A stretch of 64,000 bases of DNA from Pseudoscleropodium purum. Lineage: Eukaryota; Streptophyta; Bryopsida; Hypnales; Brachytheciaceae. Shown one piece after another: positions 1-14,926 of the stretch. The notes under the pieces are model-generated. The model worked only from the letters and a program-made list of their open reading frames with translations. It had not been told where the DNA came from and made no database searches. The number at the start of each line of letters is the position of its first letter. Positions within the stretch are counted from its first letter, which is position 1. The stretch spans positions 5,396,501 to 5,460,500 of the forward strand of contig OZ017796.1 in assembly GCA_963969395.1 (NCBI GenBank), in the 5' to 3' direction. Both the position numbers and the translations under genes were made by a program.

Positions 1-2808
1 GAAATTATGAATCTAAGCTTGTTTCTTTCCAATTGCATTATACTATCTAATACGTGAAGGTCTCATTCAATACTCAAATGTTAAAATTGAATTTCTACAT
101 CGGAATCTTAGGGGGGGCATGTCACTTCATGCCATTCACAAGATGACATGGTACCACAAGGTAATTGTAAGAAAAACCTCCCATTTTTTGTAGCATTTAG
201 CATTGTAGTGCTAATTTTTGTGGGAGTATTTTACAATTAGATACTCAAGTTAAAAAAAATACAAAAAACATATTGAATATACACACTTTTAAGAAGAAGG
301 TATCCTAAGAAGGAAAAATGTAGGAAATTTCTCTAAGTAGGAGAACTACAAAAGTACAAAATGCCATGAAAATAGATGTTTTGACATTTTAATCTGTAAA
401 AAATAGGAAAATAATTTTAGAAAATACTAAAAATTGGCAATTTGGAAGAACTATATGATGAAGGGATTTCACCAAAAGAATGATCTTATAACCATTTTCA
501 TTGTTTAAGAAAGCACGAACAAGGGGCTCCTATTCACCCGCTTGTGGACGATAAAAAATAGTGCTTTTTTAGGTACCCCTTGTTAGTCACATGCCTACCT
601 AGTGTGGAAATAGAGCACAGAAATTTCAGCTCTAAATCATTAATTTGGATACTCCATAGTACTAAAAAACCCCTAAATTACACAATGTTACAAATTAGCT
701 AAATTAAAATTTAATTTTAATTTTTTTAAATTCTAAAATATAAGTTTTGTCTTTATGACCAAGCTAGTCATTTTTAGTAAAAATTTCAAGTACATTGGCT
801 TAATTCTCCAAAAGTTATGGTTGATTTAAACTCTATAACTCTACTTGTGATGCAAAATAGTATAAGTCTTTCTTGCAACAACCCCACATGGCTTTTTGTA
901 CAAAAATGACTTAATTTGTGCCATGTCTTTTCCTTTACTGAGGATATGTGGTGATCACAAAGGTAAAAAAACAATAATGAAAGAAGGTTGAAATTAGAGG
1001 TTAGAGCATTTCTATATGTGCAACAAAGTTCATTGTGTTAGAACACTAGATTACTATTTGCTAGTCAAGGTCTTGAATTTGTCTAATTTGATGCTTGCAC
1101 TTGTGTTTTATTCATTACATTTGTTTGTGAATGAGCAAATTTACTATATGGATTAAAGAATATAGACCCAAAATTGTCCCCAACCCAAATTGCACCCTAA
1201 TGCATCCTAGTATTGTGAGCATTGTAAAAGGTTGGCAGTATAGTAACTTAAGTGTAAATTTAGTGGAATTGGTTGAAAAGTCACAATTTTTTTACTTCAA
1301 TGAACACCATCATGCATGCAATTTCTACATATGGCAAAGGTTCTTTTATTATTCTACAATCTTCAAAGATACTTTTAGAACACTCTACTAGCCATGTGGA
1401 AAATTAAAAGAACCCTATGAGAATCCAAATGTATGCAAATTGTTTCCCCCCACAAACAACGATTAATAGGAAGCTATATGTTTTTGTTTTTGCTATATGT
1501 TATGTGTCTTTTTTACTCAAAAATGGATTGACCAAAATACATGTGAAAAATCATTGATTTGCCTTTCTATTGGCAAATCATTTTTGCAAATCCAATCAAT
1601 CTATATATGTGCAACCACCAAAGTGAAGACAATGTTTCATCTTAACCTTGATCCCTAAAGTACCACTGTTTAAATTTTCAACAACATAGAATCTTCATTT
1701 TCAGATATCATTTTCATCCACATAGATATTTGTAGATTCTTTTGTTAATTCTCTTACATATATCTGGTATAAATCTTCACAACTTATAAATTTTCTATAG
1801 TTCAAAGAATAATGATATATTTAACTTCAAAAAATCTTCTTTTTCAAATCAAAAGATACCCTTTAAAAACAACTTGAATAAATAAGTAAATAGAAATCTA
1901 AAAAGATCACCATCATTAGAATTTAATATTTTGATCTCAAAGAAATTTCTTTTGAGTAAAACTTGCAAATTTTCAATCTGTTTAATCAATTTCAAAAGGG
2001 ATTTTTAATTTTAGTTTTGTATTTTATTGAAAAAATTAGTTAGAGTAGCAATGAATCTAACTATGTAGATATGATCTATGGATCATATTTTACAAATTTT
2101 ATTTGAAACTCATCATTAAATTATCTTCAATAAGTTTCATTTTAGAATACATCCTTATAATTTTTGAAATTTGAACTATCCTTTAGTCCTTAAGGTGTTT
2201 ATGCTTTTGTATAAGCTAAGATCTTAGAGGTGAAAAGCTTATTGATTATGTAGTATCTAATATAGTCCCAAATATAGTTGGCCAACACACAATTCATTGT
2301 TCAATTTCAACATTACTTTCTATACATTGTGGCACACAATAACGTCTCAATGCTTCTAAATCTATACTCTCGATGATGAGCTAAGTACTTCACATTAATA
2401 TTTTCCCTAAATGATTTGTCATTCATCCATAGTATTACTTAAAATCTCTCAAAAAAAACTCTTCATCTATGATGAAGTTGATGAAATTGAGGTAAATCAC
2501 ATCATTGTAGAATTGAATGATATAAGGAAAAAAATGGTGTAAAACTTTAAAATAGGTTTAAGGGTTAACGTTCTTTGTGTACAATTGAATTAGAAGTCAC
2601 TATGACTAATGGATTAAAGTTTATGAGAAATGTTATTTCAGAATTGAGGTATAACATAGTTTAATTTGTTGTATGAATTGCATGTGAAATATTATCAGAA
2701 GCAAGTGAGCAATTCGGCTTGTTGGGTTGTTCCATCATCCTTGGTATTAGACATTAATGTGAGCAAATAAAATTTGCCAAGATCTATTTTCGATTCTTTG
2801 TATTAGAC
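1..2808. other. AT-rich intergenic DNA, no gene seen
   Basis: Only short open frames with no coding character occur here. The stretch is very AT-rich with many homopolymer runs. I see no recognisable gene or RNA. Confidence 0.6.
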
Positions 2809-3051
2809 ACTATAAGAGAAAGAGGTGTTTTAAGTGAATTTTTAAGTATAGTCTTAAACATACGATTATAAATAATGACCTTCAAGGAGATTTTCAATAA
2901 AAATTTACTAGAATTACATGTGTTTTTAGTAAAATTTTGTTGAAAATTTCCTTGAAAGTCATTACTTATAAGAAATTTTTTTAAAGGTCATTTCTTATGT
3001 TTAGGACTACACTTAAAAACTCACTTAAAACACCCCTTTCTCTTGTAGTCT
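2809..3051. mobile_element. CACTA-like MITE (fold-back, 243 bp)
   Basis: The two ends are imperfect inverted copies over about 55 bp. The left end reads ACTATAAGAGAAAGAGGTGT and the complement of the right end reads ACTACAAGAGAAAGGGGTGT. The inner parts also pair, so almost the whole unit folds back. One base further out the left end reads CACTATAAGAG, close to the CACTACAAGAAAA termini typical of plant En/Spm (CACTA) elements. There is no coding capacity. A target-site duplication is not clear: TAGAC occurs on both sides but is offset. The family assignment rests on terminal resemblance only. Confidence 0.6.
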
Positions 3052-3650
3052 AGACTTCAAGGTTCTTGAGCAACAAAATAGTAATCCAAGATTGAGTGGA
3101 ATTCATTACCAGTCATTCATATAATGGCAGCCAAGACTTGAGATATACTGAAATACTACCTCAAGAACCCAAGGCAATTACAATATTGAGAAATGAATAT
3201 CATGATATGTCGATTTGTCCAAATGAATCTTTGTGCAATCCAAACAAGCTTCACGAGATTTCAGAAAACAAGTAACAAAATAAATTTATTCACCCTGAAT
3301 CTCAGACCAGTTCACTTCTCGAGAATTGGGTCTTATTCACCAACTGCTTGAGAACTAACAAACAGAGGCTGCATTCTCTTGCAGGTGTGTTTCAAACTAG
3401 CAAAATCATGTAACTGAAGCTGGAATCCAGTCCACAAATGCAAGTGCCTTTTCCATCTCTAAATGAGATGGTTCCGCCCTTACACAACTAATCCTATAAC
3501 GTTGCCACAACTATAATTTCAATGTAGCCAAGAAACCTGCAGACTGATCACATGTCGATGCAGATCATCTGTTACTTCGTCCAATATATGCTTCGGGCCA
3601 CCCTCGCAGACCAAGCAAGAATGGCAAGTGTGGAGCTCCGCAAGTCGCTG

Positions 3651-4052
3651 TCAATAATAGCCGGTCGGTGGGGGTGGCGACTTGTACTCATAGGCTGGAG
3701 GAGGAGACTTGTGAACAGGAGGTGCGGGAGACTTGTAAACGGGAGGAGGGGGAGACTTGGAAACCGGAGGAGGGGGAGAATTGTAGACTGGAGGAGGGGG
3801 CGACTTGTAAACTGGAGGAGGAGGAGAATTGTAAACGGGAGGAGGGGGAGAATTGTAGACTTGCGGGGGAGGGGGAGACTTGTGTCCATAACCATACTTC
3901 CGTTCAGGAGGAGGAGGAGACGTGTGCTTGCCACCCCTGCCATAGCCATACCTCGTAGCCTCAGCAGGAGCGAAAGCTAGCGCAGCAAGCATCAGCACTA
4001 CCAGCGAATACAATGCCAGGGAGCCTCGGACTCCATGACCTTTGGGACTCAT
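3651..4052 (-). CDS. Proline-rich / extensin-like cell-wall protein
   Basis: The protein has 133 aa in a single exon. I chose the ATG at 4052 rather than an in-frame upstream one because a hydrophobic signal peptide (residues about 10-32, LALYSLVVLMLAALAFAPA) then sits at the N-terminus. A Tyr/Gly-rich stretch (RYGYGRGG) follows, then about ten SPPPP-type blocks alternating with VYN, VYK, VHK and YEYK. Ser-Pro(3-4) is the hydroxylated, arabinosylated motif of extensins, and VYK/YEY tyrosines can be cross-linked in the wall. The protein is therefore probably secreted to the cell wall. It is short for a classical extensin, so a small proline-rich protein is the safer name. A TATA box lies about 125 bp upstream. 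The repeats create long shadow frames on the plus strand. Confidence 0.85.
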   Translation of the reverse strand: MSPKGHGVRGSLALYSLVVLMLAALAFAPAEATRYGYGRGGKHTSPPPPERKYGYGHKSPPPPQVYNSPPPPVYNSPPPPVYKSPPPPVYNSPPPPVSKSPPPPVYKSPAPPVHKSPPPAYEYKSPPPPTGYY

Positions 4053-4177
4053 GGCTAGCTGCAATTGCTGTGTCAGTACCTGCAGATACAATACTGTAAC
4101 CTGAAGTGACTCTTGCGAGCGAGTCCCTCAGCTTCGAATGGGCTTAAGTCTCCAGAGTTCTGGTGAGAGTGACATCG

Positions 4178-4184
4178 ATATATA
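4178..4184 (-). promoter_or_regulatory. TATA box of the proline-rich protein gene
   Basis: TATATAT on the minus strand lies about 125 bp upstream of the ATG at 4052, a plausible core-promoter distance for a short 5' leader. Confidence 0.5.
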
Positions 4185-5283
4185 CAGGATAGCTCTTTTA
4201 TACTACTTATTGCCCACGGGCGGAACCTGCTCCGAAGGCGTCCATGGAAAAATGCACCTGAGGAAGCAGGTTGTGGGGAACTGTAGTGTACGATTGTCTC
4301 TCTGTCAAATATTATGAGAACCCGCGGGATTTTGCTCTTCGAGCTATGGTGAAGGTGCACTTGATCCTCGTCGTCTTCTCTAAACTGTCAATGCAGTTTA
4401 CCAACAGAAGAAATTCTCCAGTAAGCAAGATGATCATGTTTCTGAAACAATCGACTTGTCAGGACCGGATCGAGTGCGCCGGAAGTGGTCGTGGACAAAT
4501 CTTCATTTAGAAATGTCAACCTTTGACTTCCAATTTGTTGACGAAATGGGTGCAATGACTGCAATCACGAATCCTGTTAGAATAGCACAATCTCCTGTGC
4601 ATACGGATGACCGTTTTTAATAGTTAGCAAGCTACAGCTGTAGCCCCTTTTGTCTGCAGGAGTTCTGGACGCTGCCCTTGGCAGAGATCTTTCAAGTCAC
4701 AGTGTTCAAAGGCACAGATCGACATTTGCTGTGCACTGGACTCGACTCGTCCGGCCACTGCAGCGCTGGAGTTACCACCTGTATAATACTAGGATTGATC
4801 TCAGTTCTCCCTAACCAAGTGTTGTCGAGCTCTGATCAGAATCTCAAGTTTCACGACTCTCTTCCAGTTATCTAGTCTACAGAGTACCTGGAAGGAGATA
4901 ATGAACTCTTGTCACGACCTAAATGCCATGAGCAGCAGTTTGAGCAAAGTTAATTTATTTATGACGGTCAACCGTATCCGTTCTTGCTAAGTGAAGTGTG
5001 TTGAAGAGAGAAATTCGTTCTGTGGTCTTCCGTTGTTTTCATCTGCATCATAATTCTCAAATTGCAGTCTCGAAGATCGATTTTGCAAGTCATTGAAATT
5101 TTCAAACCAATTACTGGATTCTAATTGTTCCACAAGAACGTAGTCACCAATTTCTGCAAGAACGAATTTGTGCATTTCAAAAAGTTGTGCAACATCCTCA
5201 GCATACAAGAGGTGAGAGAGAATTCATTGGCCTGGCTAGAATCACAAATTAGTATTGTACATTCTACACTTCCCAGTGCAGCG
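4185..5283. other. Intergenic region between the proline-rich and AOR genes
   Basis: It should hold the upstream region of the proline-rich gene and the 3' UTR of AOR. I found no conserved coding sequence. Confidence 0.5.
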
Positions 5284-7881
<2,598 letters not shown>

Positions 7882-8650
7882 TGCTAAGTTACCCAAAATG
7901 CAAACTGAAGCGACTTCTTAACAAATGTATGAGTTACTTAGTAATTGACTTGGGTGGCTATGGCAATCCTGAAGCTCCAATTCCTGCAACAGCGGGGACC
8001 AAATGCAAAGCACAACCGAGGCAGCGCGGGGGGAAAAGGATAAGAAAGAAGAATGCAGCAAAGCAGACCACGTGGCGGGATTCTAGGCGAGACAATTGTT
8101 TCTTCTCCAATTACATTACAGAGAATGGCTGCAACGCCAATCACCTCAGTTGGGGACCGACGCTCCATCTATCAATGGCCCTTTAGTTTTCGGAGGAGTC
8201 ACAAGTGGTCACTCCAAGCATGTGATTTTGATAACCATGAATTTGGCTAATTAAAGGTATGTTTACATTTGGTGTTAAAGAGTATCGTTATTGAAGGTAT
8301 TAAGAACAAATTTAGACCTACTTCTAGATAGGATTCACATTGTAAACATCACCCTAGCATCAAGTGCAAATATATCTTAAAGGTTTTGTACAAACTAAAT
8401 AGACAACAAATGCTTCTGAAGTATTGGGGCCAATGTTGCATTTAAAATTGTGGAGTGACTCTAAATACCACAATGCAATGCACTAATAACTCCCTTGTAT
8501 TCTACAATGTACATTGATATATAATAGTATATTTTTGTATGTTTACAATATATGCAATTGAATTAGCTTCCTTCATTTTTTAGAGACCATGTGAATTGAT
8601 GGTTAGGTTGACTACCCAAAATTTTAATAAGTAAGAAGGTGCTAAAAATT
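7882..8650. other. AOR upstream region and intergenic DNA
   Basis: The first few hundred bases upstream of the AOR ATG are GC-richer and probably contain its promoter and leader. Beyond about 8250 the DNA is AT-rich. No gene was seen. Confidence 0.45.
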
Positions 8651-8893
8651 TAGAGTAAATAAGCCTTTATACTTAATTGTATATGGATTGTATTATCTAA
8701 TTTTAAAATGTAACATAAATTTTCATAAAATAAAAATCAAAGTGTAATGCATGTATTGTTAGAAAGATTTGTTAGAGTATGTAAGCCTTCACCTTTAATT
8801 GCACATGGATTGCATTTTCTAACTTTAAAATTCAACATAATATTCAACATCAAATCAAAGTTAAAGTGTATACATGTGTAGTTGGAAAGGTTA
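8651..8893. repeat. Two-copy diverged tandem repeat, period 122 bp
   Basis: Copy 1 starts TAGAGTAAATAAGCC at 8651 and copy 2 starts TAGAGTATGTAAGCC at 8773. Shared landmarks in the same order include ATGGATTG, TTTAAAAT, ATCAAAGT and TGT.AG.TGGAAAG-like ends. The copies differ at many positions, so the duplication is old. Confidence 0.6.
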
Positions 8894-9522
8894 CTATAAA
8901 TGTCTAGTTAACTAGAGATTCCTCAAACATATTTTGATTTGATCCCTACATATGGATTATATGAATTGTAAACAATTGTTAACAATGATCCATTGTGTAC
9001 TACAATTGTTTGTCCTCCCTTTAAAAGTTAAACTATATATAGACTTCCATGTTTCTAACATTAACACCAGAGTTTTGAAACAAGTACTTAAAACTGCATT
9101 TAAAAAAATCCTGGTCATGGGTTGTAAAGGATTAATTGGTCATGGGTTGCAAGTGTAGAACATACATGCATCCACTACCAACTGATGAAAGACATTGACA
9201 ATAGTACAGTCATGTAGCATACTGGAATGCGGATCTTAATGTCATACAAAGAAATGTTTATGGAAAAGTCAGTGCCTAAAATGCATTTTGATGAATACAC
9301 AAAAACAATAGACTCCATGCTGCCATATTTGAAAAGGAAAGGCATCTGGTAGAAAGTGCCAATGAAGCACCATTACAACCAAAAGCAGAAACTCGCGCTG
9401 GACAATCACGTTCAGAGACAGTAACAAACGCACTGGTGAGCATATAATTTATATCATGATACAAACAAATTGCCGGCGGAAGGTGGAGCGATTCGGCAGG
9501 TAAATATCTCCACATACCGTGT
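8894..9522. other. Intergenic DNA downstream of CLP1
   Basis: It contains the presumed 3' UTR of the CLP1 gene and AT-rich DNA. No coding feature was seen. Confidence 0.4.
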
Positions 9523-12500
9523 TTACTCAGTCCAAGCAAGGGAACCAGCTAAAAGCAACTGACTTGGCAGTGGTCCAGGGCATGGAGCCATATATGTCAC
9601 CTTTTTCCTGCAGTGCGTAGCCAGAGTGGCGGACCGTGTTAGGCTGCTTACATGTGAAATTAGGAATCAGCAAGTGCACACTATTTGGTACCGATTTCAC
9701 AAACAAACTTCGCAGATCCCAAAGTTTCCTCCAAGAACGGGTTATGGTGCTAAGAATAATACCCAAATAACCAAGAGTTGAGATTCTAACCTTTGCATGT
9801 CAATCTCGTTGATGTAGATGAATCCAGCAACATTACTGCACAAACACACACAAGCTCTAGCCTGATCAATCAAATCGAAAAAAGAAGAAGAATGCGTAAC
9901 AACGAAGTGCTTAACACCATAGATGAATCTTACAGGTATGGATAAAAAAGGTAAATAGAAGAGTTTGTAATCAGACTACATTTGAAACATTAAAATTACT
10001 ATGAGAACATTCATATGCATATGCTCGGCAACATACTGCAGTAGATATAATACCTCGATAGGAGATGTTCAGGGTCTGTGGCAAAGGAGACAGCCAGTAT
10101 AACGTGTAGCAAGTCGCGACTGAAGCTCACAGGTACAACACGCGTCGGATCTGCTGTGGGTTCTGCACCAATTGGTAAAGCTGACCGGGGGGCTTGGGGA
10201 CCACCACCAATGCGGAACACTTGCAAATCACTAAAATTGGCAACTGAGGAGTGGGGAGATAGATCATTTGATAGCCCGTAAAAGTACTCCTGCACATCAG
10301 CAAGGCACGCACTTGAACAAAAAGAAAACCAATTCTGCAGTGCATGTTGGTTGGTGACTCTTCAAAATACCTTTTCACAACGTAAACTAAGTGTCAAAGA
10401 GTCAAAACAGGTTCTGCTTGGCACCTTGGTCTTCTGAACACGTGATCGCTGTCGATATTTTGAGTTGCGATTCACAACACCACCAGACTTGTGCAGTTTT
10501 ACAATGTCTACACCAGGTCTTACTTTCAAAACTTCCTGAAGCATGCTATACAATTTCTCCTGTGCAACAGAACAAGTTCACTTAAAGAATTTGAACTATA
10601 TGAGCTTTTAAAAACACGAACACAATATATGTTTGACAGTCGCAGGAAAGTAGAAATAACTACAAGGCAAACATTTCCCTCTGTACCGAAATATATCATG
10701 AGCAAAGAGAAAAAACATTAAATACAGTATGGGTGGACCAACACACAACAACGAAACAATTACAAGTGCCAGATGAAATCAAGGAAGAGTATGTAAAATA
10801 ACATAGCCAGAGCTCAGAATTATACCTGTCCAAGTACCAAAACAACATCTGCTCGCAGAGTCTCAATGGCATGCAACAGCAACTGAACCCATATTCATCC
10901 CACAAGTGTCCGTCCCAGTCAAAACTTATCCAGTCACTTTTAAGACAGTCACCCCAGTTAGTTCCATAACTTACAGTGAGTACTCCTGTCTCTAATTTCC
11001 AGCTAACTTTATTTACATCTGTACCACTTACAAGTTGTTTCAGACTGCTATGAAATGCAAAACACTATATTTAACTATCCAAATAGTCAGTTACACAAAT
11101 TCAAGAACCTAACCTAATAACCATATAAACGAAGTTAAAATGGCACGAGTTGCAAACCTCATAACCAGCTCCATCTACCCAACCCATAGTATTGATCACC
11201 ATGCCTGCGGCTTGGACTTCAGGATTGGATGTACTCTGTACATCTAAAGTGCGCGCTAACTCTTTCACCAACACTTTATATAAGTCTAAATTCACACTGC
11301 ACAACCATCTCAAAATTATCAAAAGAAAAGCCCTAAATTGCCAAGCAAAAATTAAAAATTACGGAGTAAATTCTTTTGGGAAAAACATCAATGTAAATAA
11401 CGTCAGACGGTTCCAGATGTAATAACCGATCTCCATAAAAATATCTCCTATTTTAAAACAACGATGCTTACGATCGCCATCAATGTAAGAGAGTAAAAGG
11501 GCTGTCTATGCTTCAAATTTCAGTAAACAAAACTGTCGGACATCCAAGGGAGACCCACCTTGGCGTAGTGTGTCCATAGAAGTAAACTAGGGGTAGATCG
11601 AGTGGAACTCCCTCAATAGGATGTATAGGCATCTCAACAGGTGTTGCAGAAATTGTACCGGGAACAGTGATTGAACCCTGACCTATATCCAGATCTGCAT
11701 ACGTTGGCTTCCAACCTTCTCTTGCAGCCCAACCAAGCAACATCCGCACCAAGCAGCTCTTTCCACAATCCGTTGGCCCTACCACTATACATCTAGGACC
11801 CTGTCACAATAAGATTGAACATAGAACAAACCACTGTAAGAAGACGATTCTCTTCTCACGCGAATGGGTACCTCTACCTCTCTCACCTACATATAGTGGC
11901 GCAACCCCAACACGAATTTTTCCATGAAGCATTGGTCGGATGATAAAATAGTGACCTCTAAGTGCCCAAATGACCATAAGTTTGTTTCCATATCTATAGG
12001 AGTTGAAATAAATCATTAAATAAGCTTCAAGGTAAGCAAATGTACCAACAGAAAGCAGAAATCGTATCCTACTTTCTTGAACGACAGATATATGTTTCGA
12101 AAGTTACAATAATAAACATTTGGATCCCGAAGTGAACCTTCTATTTTTAGAATGGGTTAAACCAGTGCACCAAAATGGGTTCCCCAAGCCTCAAAGAACT
12201 CAAGAAGCAGAAAAGTAATATGGGAGAGCAAACATACAGCAGAAGAATTGGCCTCCAGTCGCTGGGAATTAGGAGCATCAGATGAAACAATCGCAGCTTT
12301 GGCTTTTCTGCGCCTTCGCTCAAGCACTGCATGCACATTGACATAGCTGACCATTGGAGTCTGCGCCCAACACCCGCACACCAAAGAATGCCTGTCTTGA
12401 TAGAGTCAAAGCCTCATCTTTACTACGATAACAACATACATGCTAAAACAAAAAGCCTTTGACAAACCCGAACAGATAATGGCCTTTCATGAACCACGAA

Positions 12501-13791
12501 AAACAGTCTTCTTAACCACCACTGAATATATTTCTCATTACTAGTAAAAAAAAAACTATCCCAGAATTGTGTACTTTCAAGATCGACAAAGTCTGCAGTC
12601 CATCATAGCAGTGCAGTGATCGAAACATTGACCATTCCTGAAAACAAAGAAGCAAGATACTAGTTCGCGAACACAAAACGTTGGATGATGCATGTCCAAG
12701 TCAACACTTATAAGAGAGAAACGCTAATCAAATAATCACAACCATAAATTCAGCATTATAATTTTTCTACATTATTTGACAAAACAGAGTGTTTAGAAGA
12801 GCTAAACAATCGATAGAATCATGCTTAGGAATTCGACGAAAAACGACGACGTATTTACGATCTTATCAAAATTTCCAGAGGTGAAGAGCAGTATATCAGT
12901 CAACCATCATGAATTAAAGATGTGTTCTCTCATGAAATTACTGATATAATCATGGTGGAAAATGAATTTACCTCGTCGGCAACATAGGCAACTTCAGAGA
13001 CGCCATCCAACTCAATTGTGCATCCATGCCAAGTAAAGACCTGCAAACCAGAAATTAAAAAAAAAAAATAGCTAATTGGAGATAAAGATTGTTCAAACAA
13101 GTAGAAAGTGGACAAAATCTAAGCAATAAACAAACATCGCAAAACCATGCTCCCAGACTAAGGACTGCAGCTCAAGTTCAACAGAATGTTAACTGTTAAA
13201 AAAATTCTCAAATTTTCGGCTTCCTGAGACTCAATATGTACGAGCTGAAGACGTTTAAACCCTAAACCTTGATAAACCTCTAGCGCTTCATAATCTCAGG
13301 GTTTCTGGCACCTTAGCGCTCAAACCGATTGCTAAAAGAAACCGGAGCAGTGATGGATAATATTCTTATCAAAGGGACGATGATTAGCATGAAAGTTTCT
13401 AAGCCGGGAAATAATTAAACATTGGTCGCGATTTCAAACCCGATGCCATCATCAATACACAAATTACAGAGATATTGAGTTGTGGCGAGAGAAACGTCAT
13501 GGAATCATGAATAATAATTACAATATTCGGAGTGAGAGAATAGAAACGAGAAACGTCACCTACCGCAAACTTGTGCGCAGCCGGAAAAGTCATCCAAAAC
13601 ATGGGCGGCAACTCGGTGCCGAAAATCTCCGCCGTGCCAAGCACGAGCTGCAGCCTCAGCGGCGAGTCCATGCCCACCTCCACGCGCAGCTCATTCTCCT
13701 TCTGCAGCTTGTACTTGCGGGTGGTGGTCGTGGCTCCTCCGCCGGCTCCCCCGCCCCCGCCAGTCGCTCCCGTCCCTGTGCTCGCTGCCAT
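9523..13791 (-). CDS. CLP1: CLP1-like polyribonucleotide 5'-hydroxyl-kinase / mRNA 3'-end processing factor
   Basis: Ten exons: 13791-13564, 13040-12972, 12360-12238, 11800-11559, 11296-11158, 10882-10826, 10559-10425, 10289-10054, 9835-9791 and 9607-9523. They total 1359 nt and encode 452 aa, close to plant CLPS3 (about 444). After a Gly/Ala/Thr-rich start comes the CLP1 N-domain (AEIFGTELPP, VFTWHG). The Walker A loop GPTDCGKS (about residues 148-155), DLDIGQGSI, the MVINTMGWVDG region and a C-domain with EYFYG, FRIGGGPQAP and the tail LLLAGSLAWTE follow. CLP1 acts in cleavage factor II in the nucleus during pre-mRNA 3' cleavage, and in some lineages as an RNA 5'-OH kinase. The residue after GKS is Cys instead of the usual Thr. 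TTAGGGTT occurs in the leader just before the ATG. Confidence 0.95.
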
Positions 13792-14374
13792 CTCCCTCTC
13801 AACCCTAATTTCTCCCAATCTCTCTCGAACACAGACGCTCACTCTCCAAAACACAGACCCAAATCCAAAAACCTGAAACAATTCGCCCCCCCAAAAAAAT
13901 GGAAACAAAAATTCTCGCAAAAATGACGCATCGGAGCGCAACAATGCTCTCCGACACTAAGAAACGGAATTATATTGAGGACAAGTGCATGGCATTGTTG
14001 ATGTTCAGGGCAGGTGATGGTTGCTTGCAGAGCAAATGCGACGAATACGAGGTCGAACACGAAGAACAAGAAGACGAGGGAAAGCGAAGAGACTTAATTC
14101 CAGGTCTTGATCCAGGTCCAGGTCTCGATCGAAGTATTGGTGTCCGTTCAGTCCCCTGGTCACTTCATTGACTTCTTATTAGCTGGAGTCTTTTCATAAT
14201 TCACTATTGAAAAATGTTGGCACATTATTATTATGTAAAATAAAATAAAAAGTAAAAATAAAAGAAATTTCTGCCATGAAAATTCAAAATTTCAGTTGAT
14301 TTTCTTGAAATTCAATATTTTTTGTCATGATTCAAAATGTCACAAAACAAAACCTGTGCACCCTTCTTTGTAGA

Positions 14375-14650
14375 GTAGGGTTTTTTGGGATTTTTTTTCA
14401 TTTTTGATGAAGTGCCAATGTGGAGATATAAAATGTTATAGTGGTGCTCCAAATTTCAACATTCATCTACATGTTGGATAAAAAAATCACATTAGTACAT
14501 AATTATCATATGTTTGTAATTCTTTTTTCATCCACAATCTGACAATTTCATTTAGTATTTTTTTTAATTCAAATTTTTTGGCTAAAAACTTCACAATTAG
14601 TTACCATTTTTCAGCCAAATTATTTTTTTTTGATGCAATTTGACACCCAA
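14375..14650 (+). repeat. Dispersed repeat, diverged copy of a segment in both palindrome arms
   Basis: The block resembles 60540-60820 in the same orientation and 50970-51280 inverted. Shared landmarks in order include GAAGTGCCA, GATATAA, GTGGTGCTCCAA, TTCAACATTCATCTACA, TTTCATCCACAAT and CAAATTATT. This copy is clearly more diverged than the two arm copies are from each other, so it is an independent, older member. No coding sequence or clear termini were found. Confidence 0.6.
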
Positions 14651-14824
14651 AAGTGTTGCTTTAGAGGACTTTCTAATAGTATAAAGAATGCAACTAGTGG
14701 ACATCCTATCCAAATAATATATAATTTAGGATAATTAAAGATTAAGAAAAACTCAAAATCCAATATCTTTCATGATACTATTAGTCCAAGTGCCACAAAA
14801 TGAAGCTTGTGCACCATCCTCTCT

Positions 14825-14926
14825 GAGAGTTTTTTGACAATATTAGAAATTCTTCGTTGAGAGCTTTCTGACAATATTGGAAACTCCTTGCTGAGAGCTT
14901 TTTGATGATATTAGAAACTTGACCGA
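14825..14926. repeat. Minisatellite, three copies of 34 bp
   Basis: Three head-to-tail units of 34 bp each begin GAGAG and contain ATATT.GAAA in register: 14825-14858, 14859-14892 and 14893-14926. They differ at several positions. Confidence 0.75.

Noticed and set aside
3552..3980. Arg/Gly/Trp-rich plus-strand frames over the proline-rich gene
   Set aside because: They are antisense readings of the CCTCC-type repeats; only the minus frame has a signal peptide and extensin motifs.
13899..14171. 90-codon plus-strand frame divergent from CLP1
   Set aside because: It overlaps the CLP1 leader, has low-complexity acidic composition and no recognised domain or splice partner.
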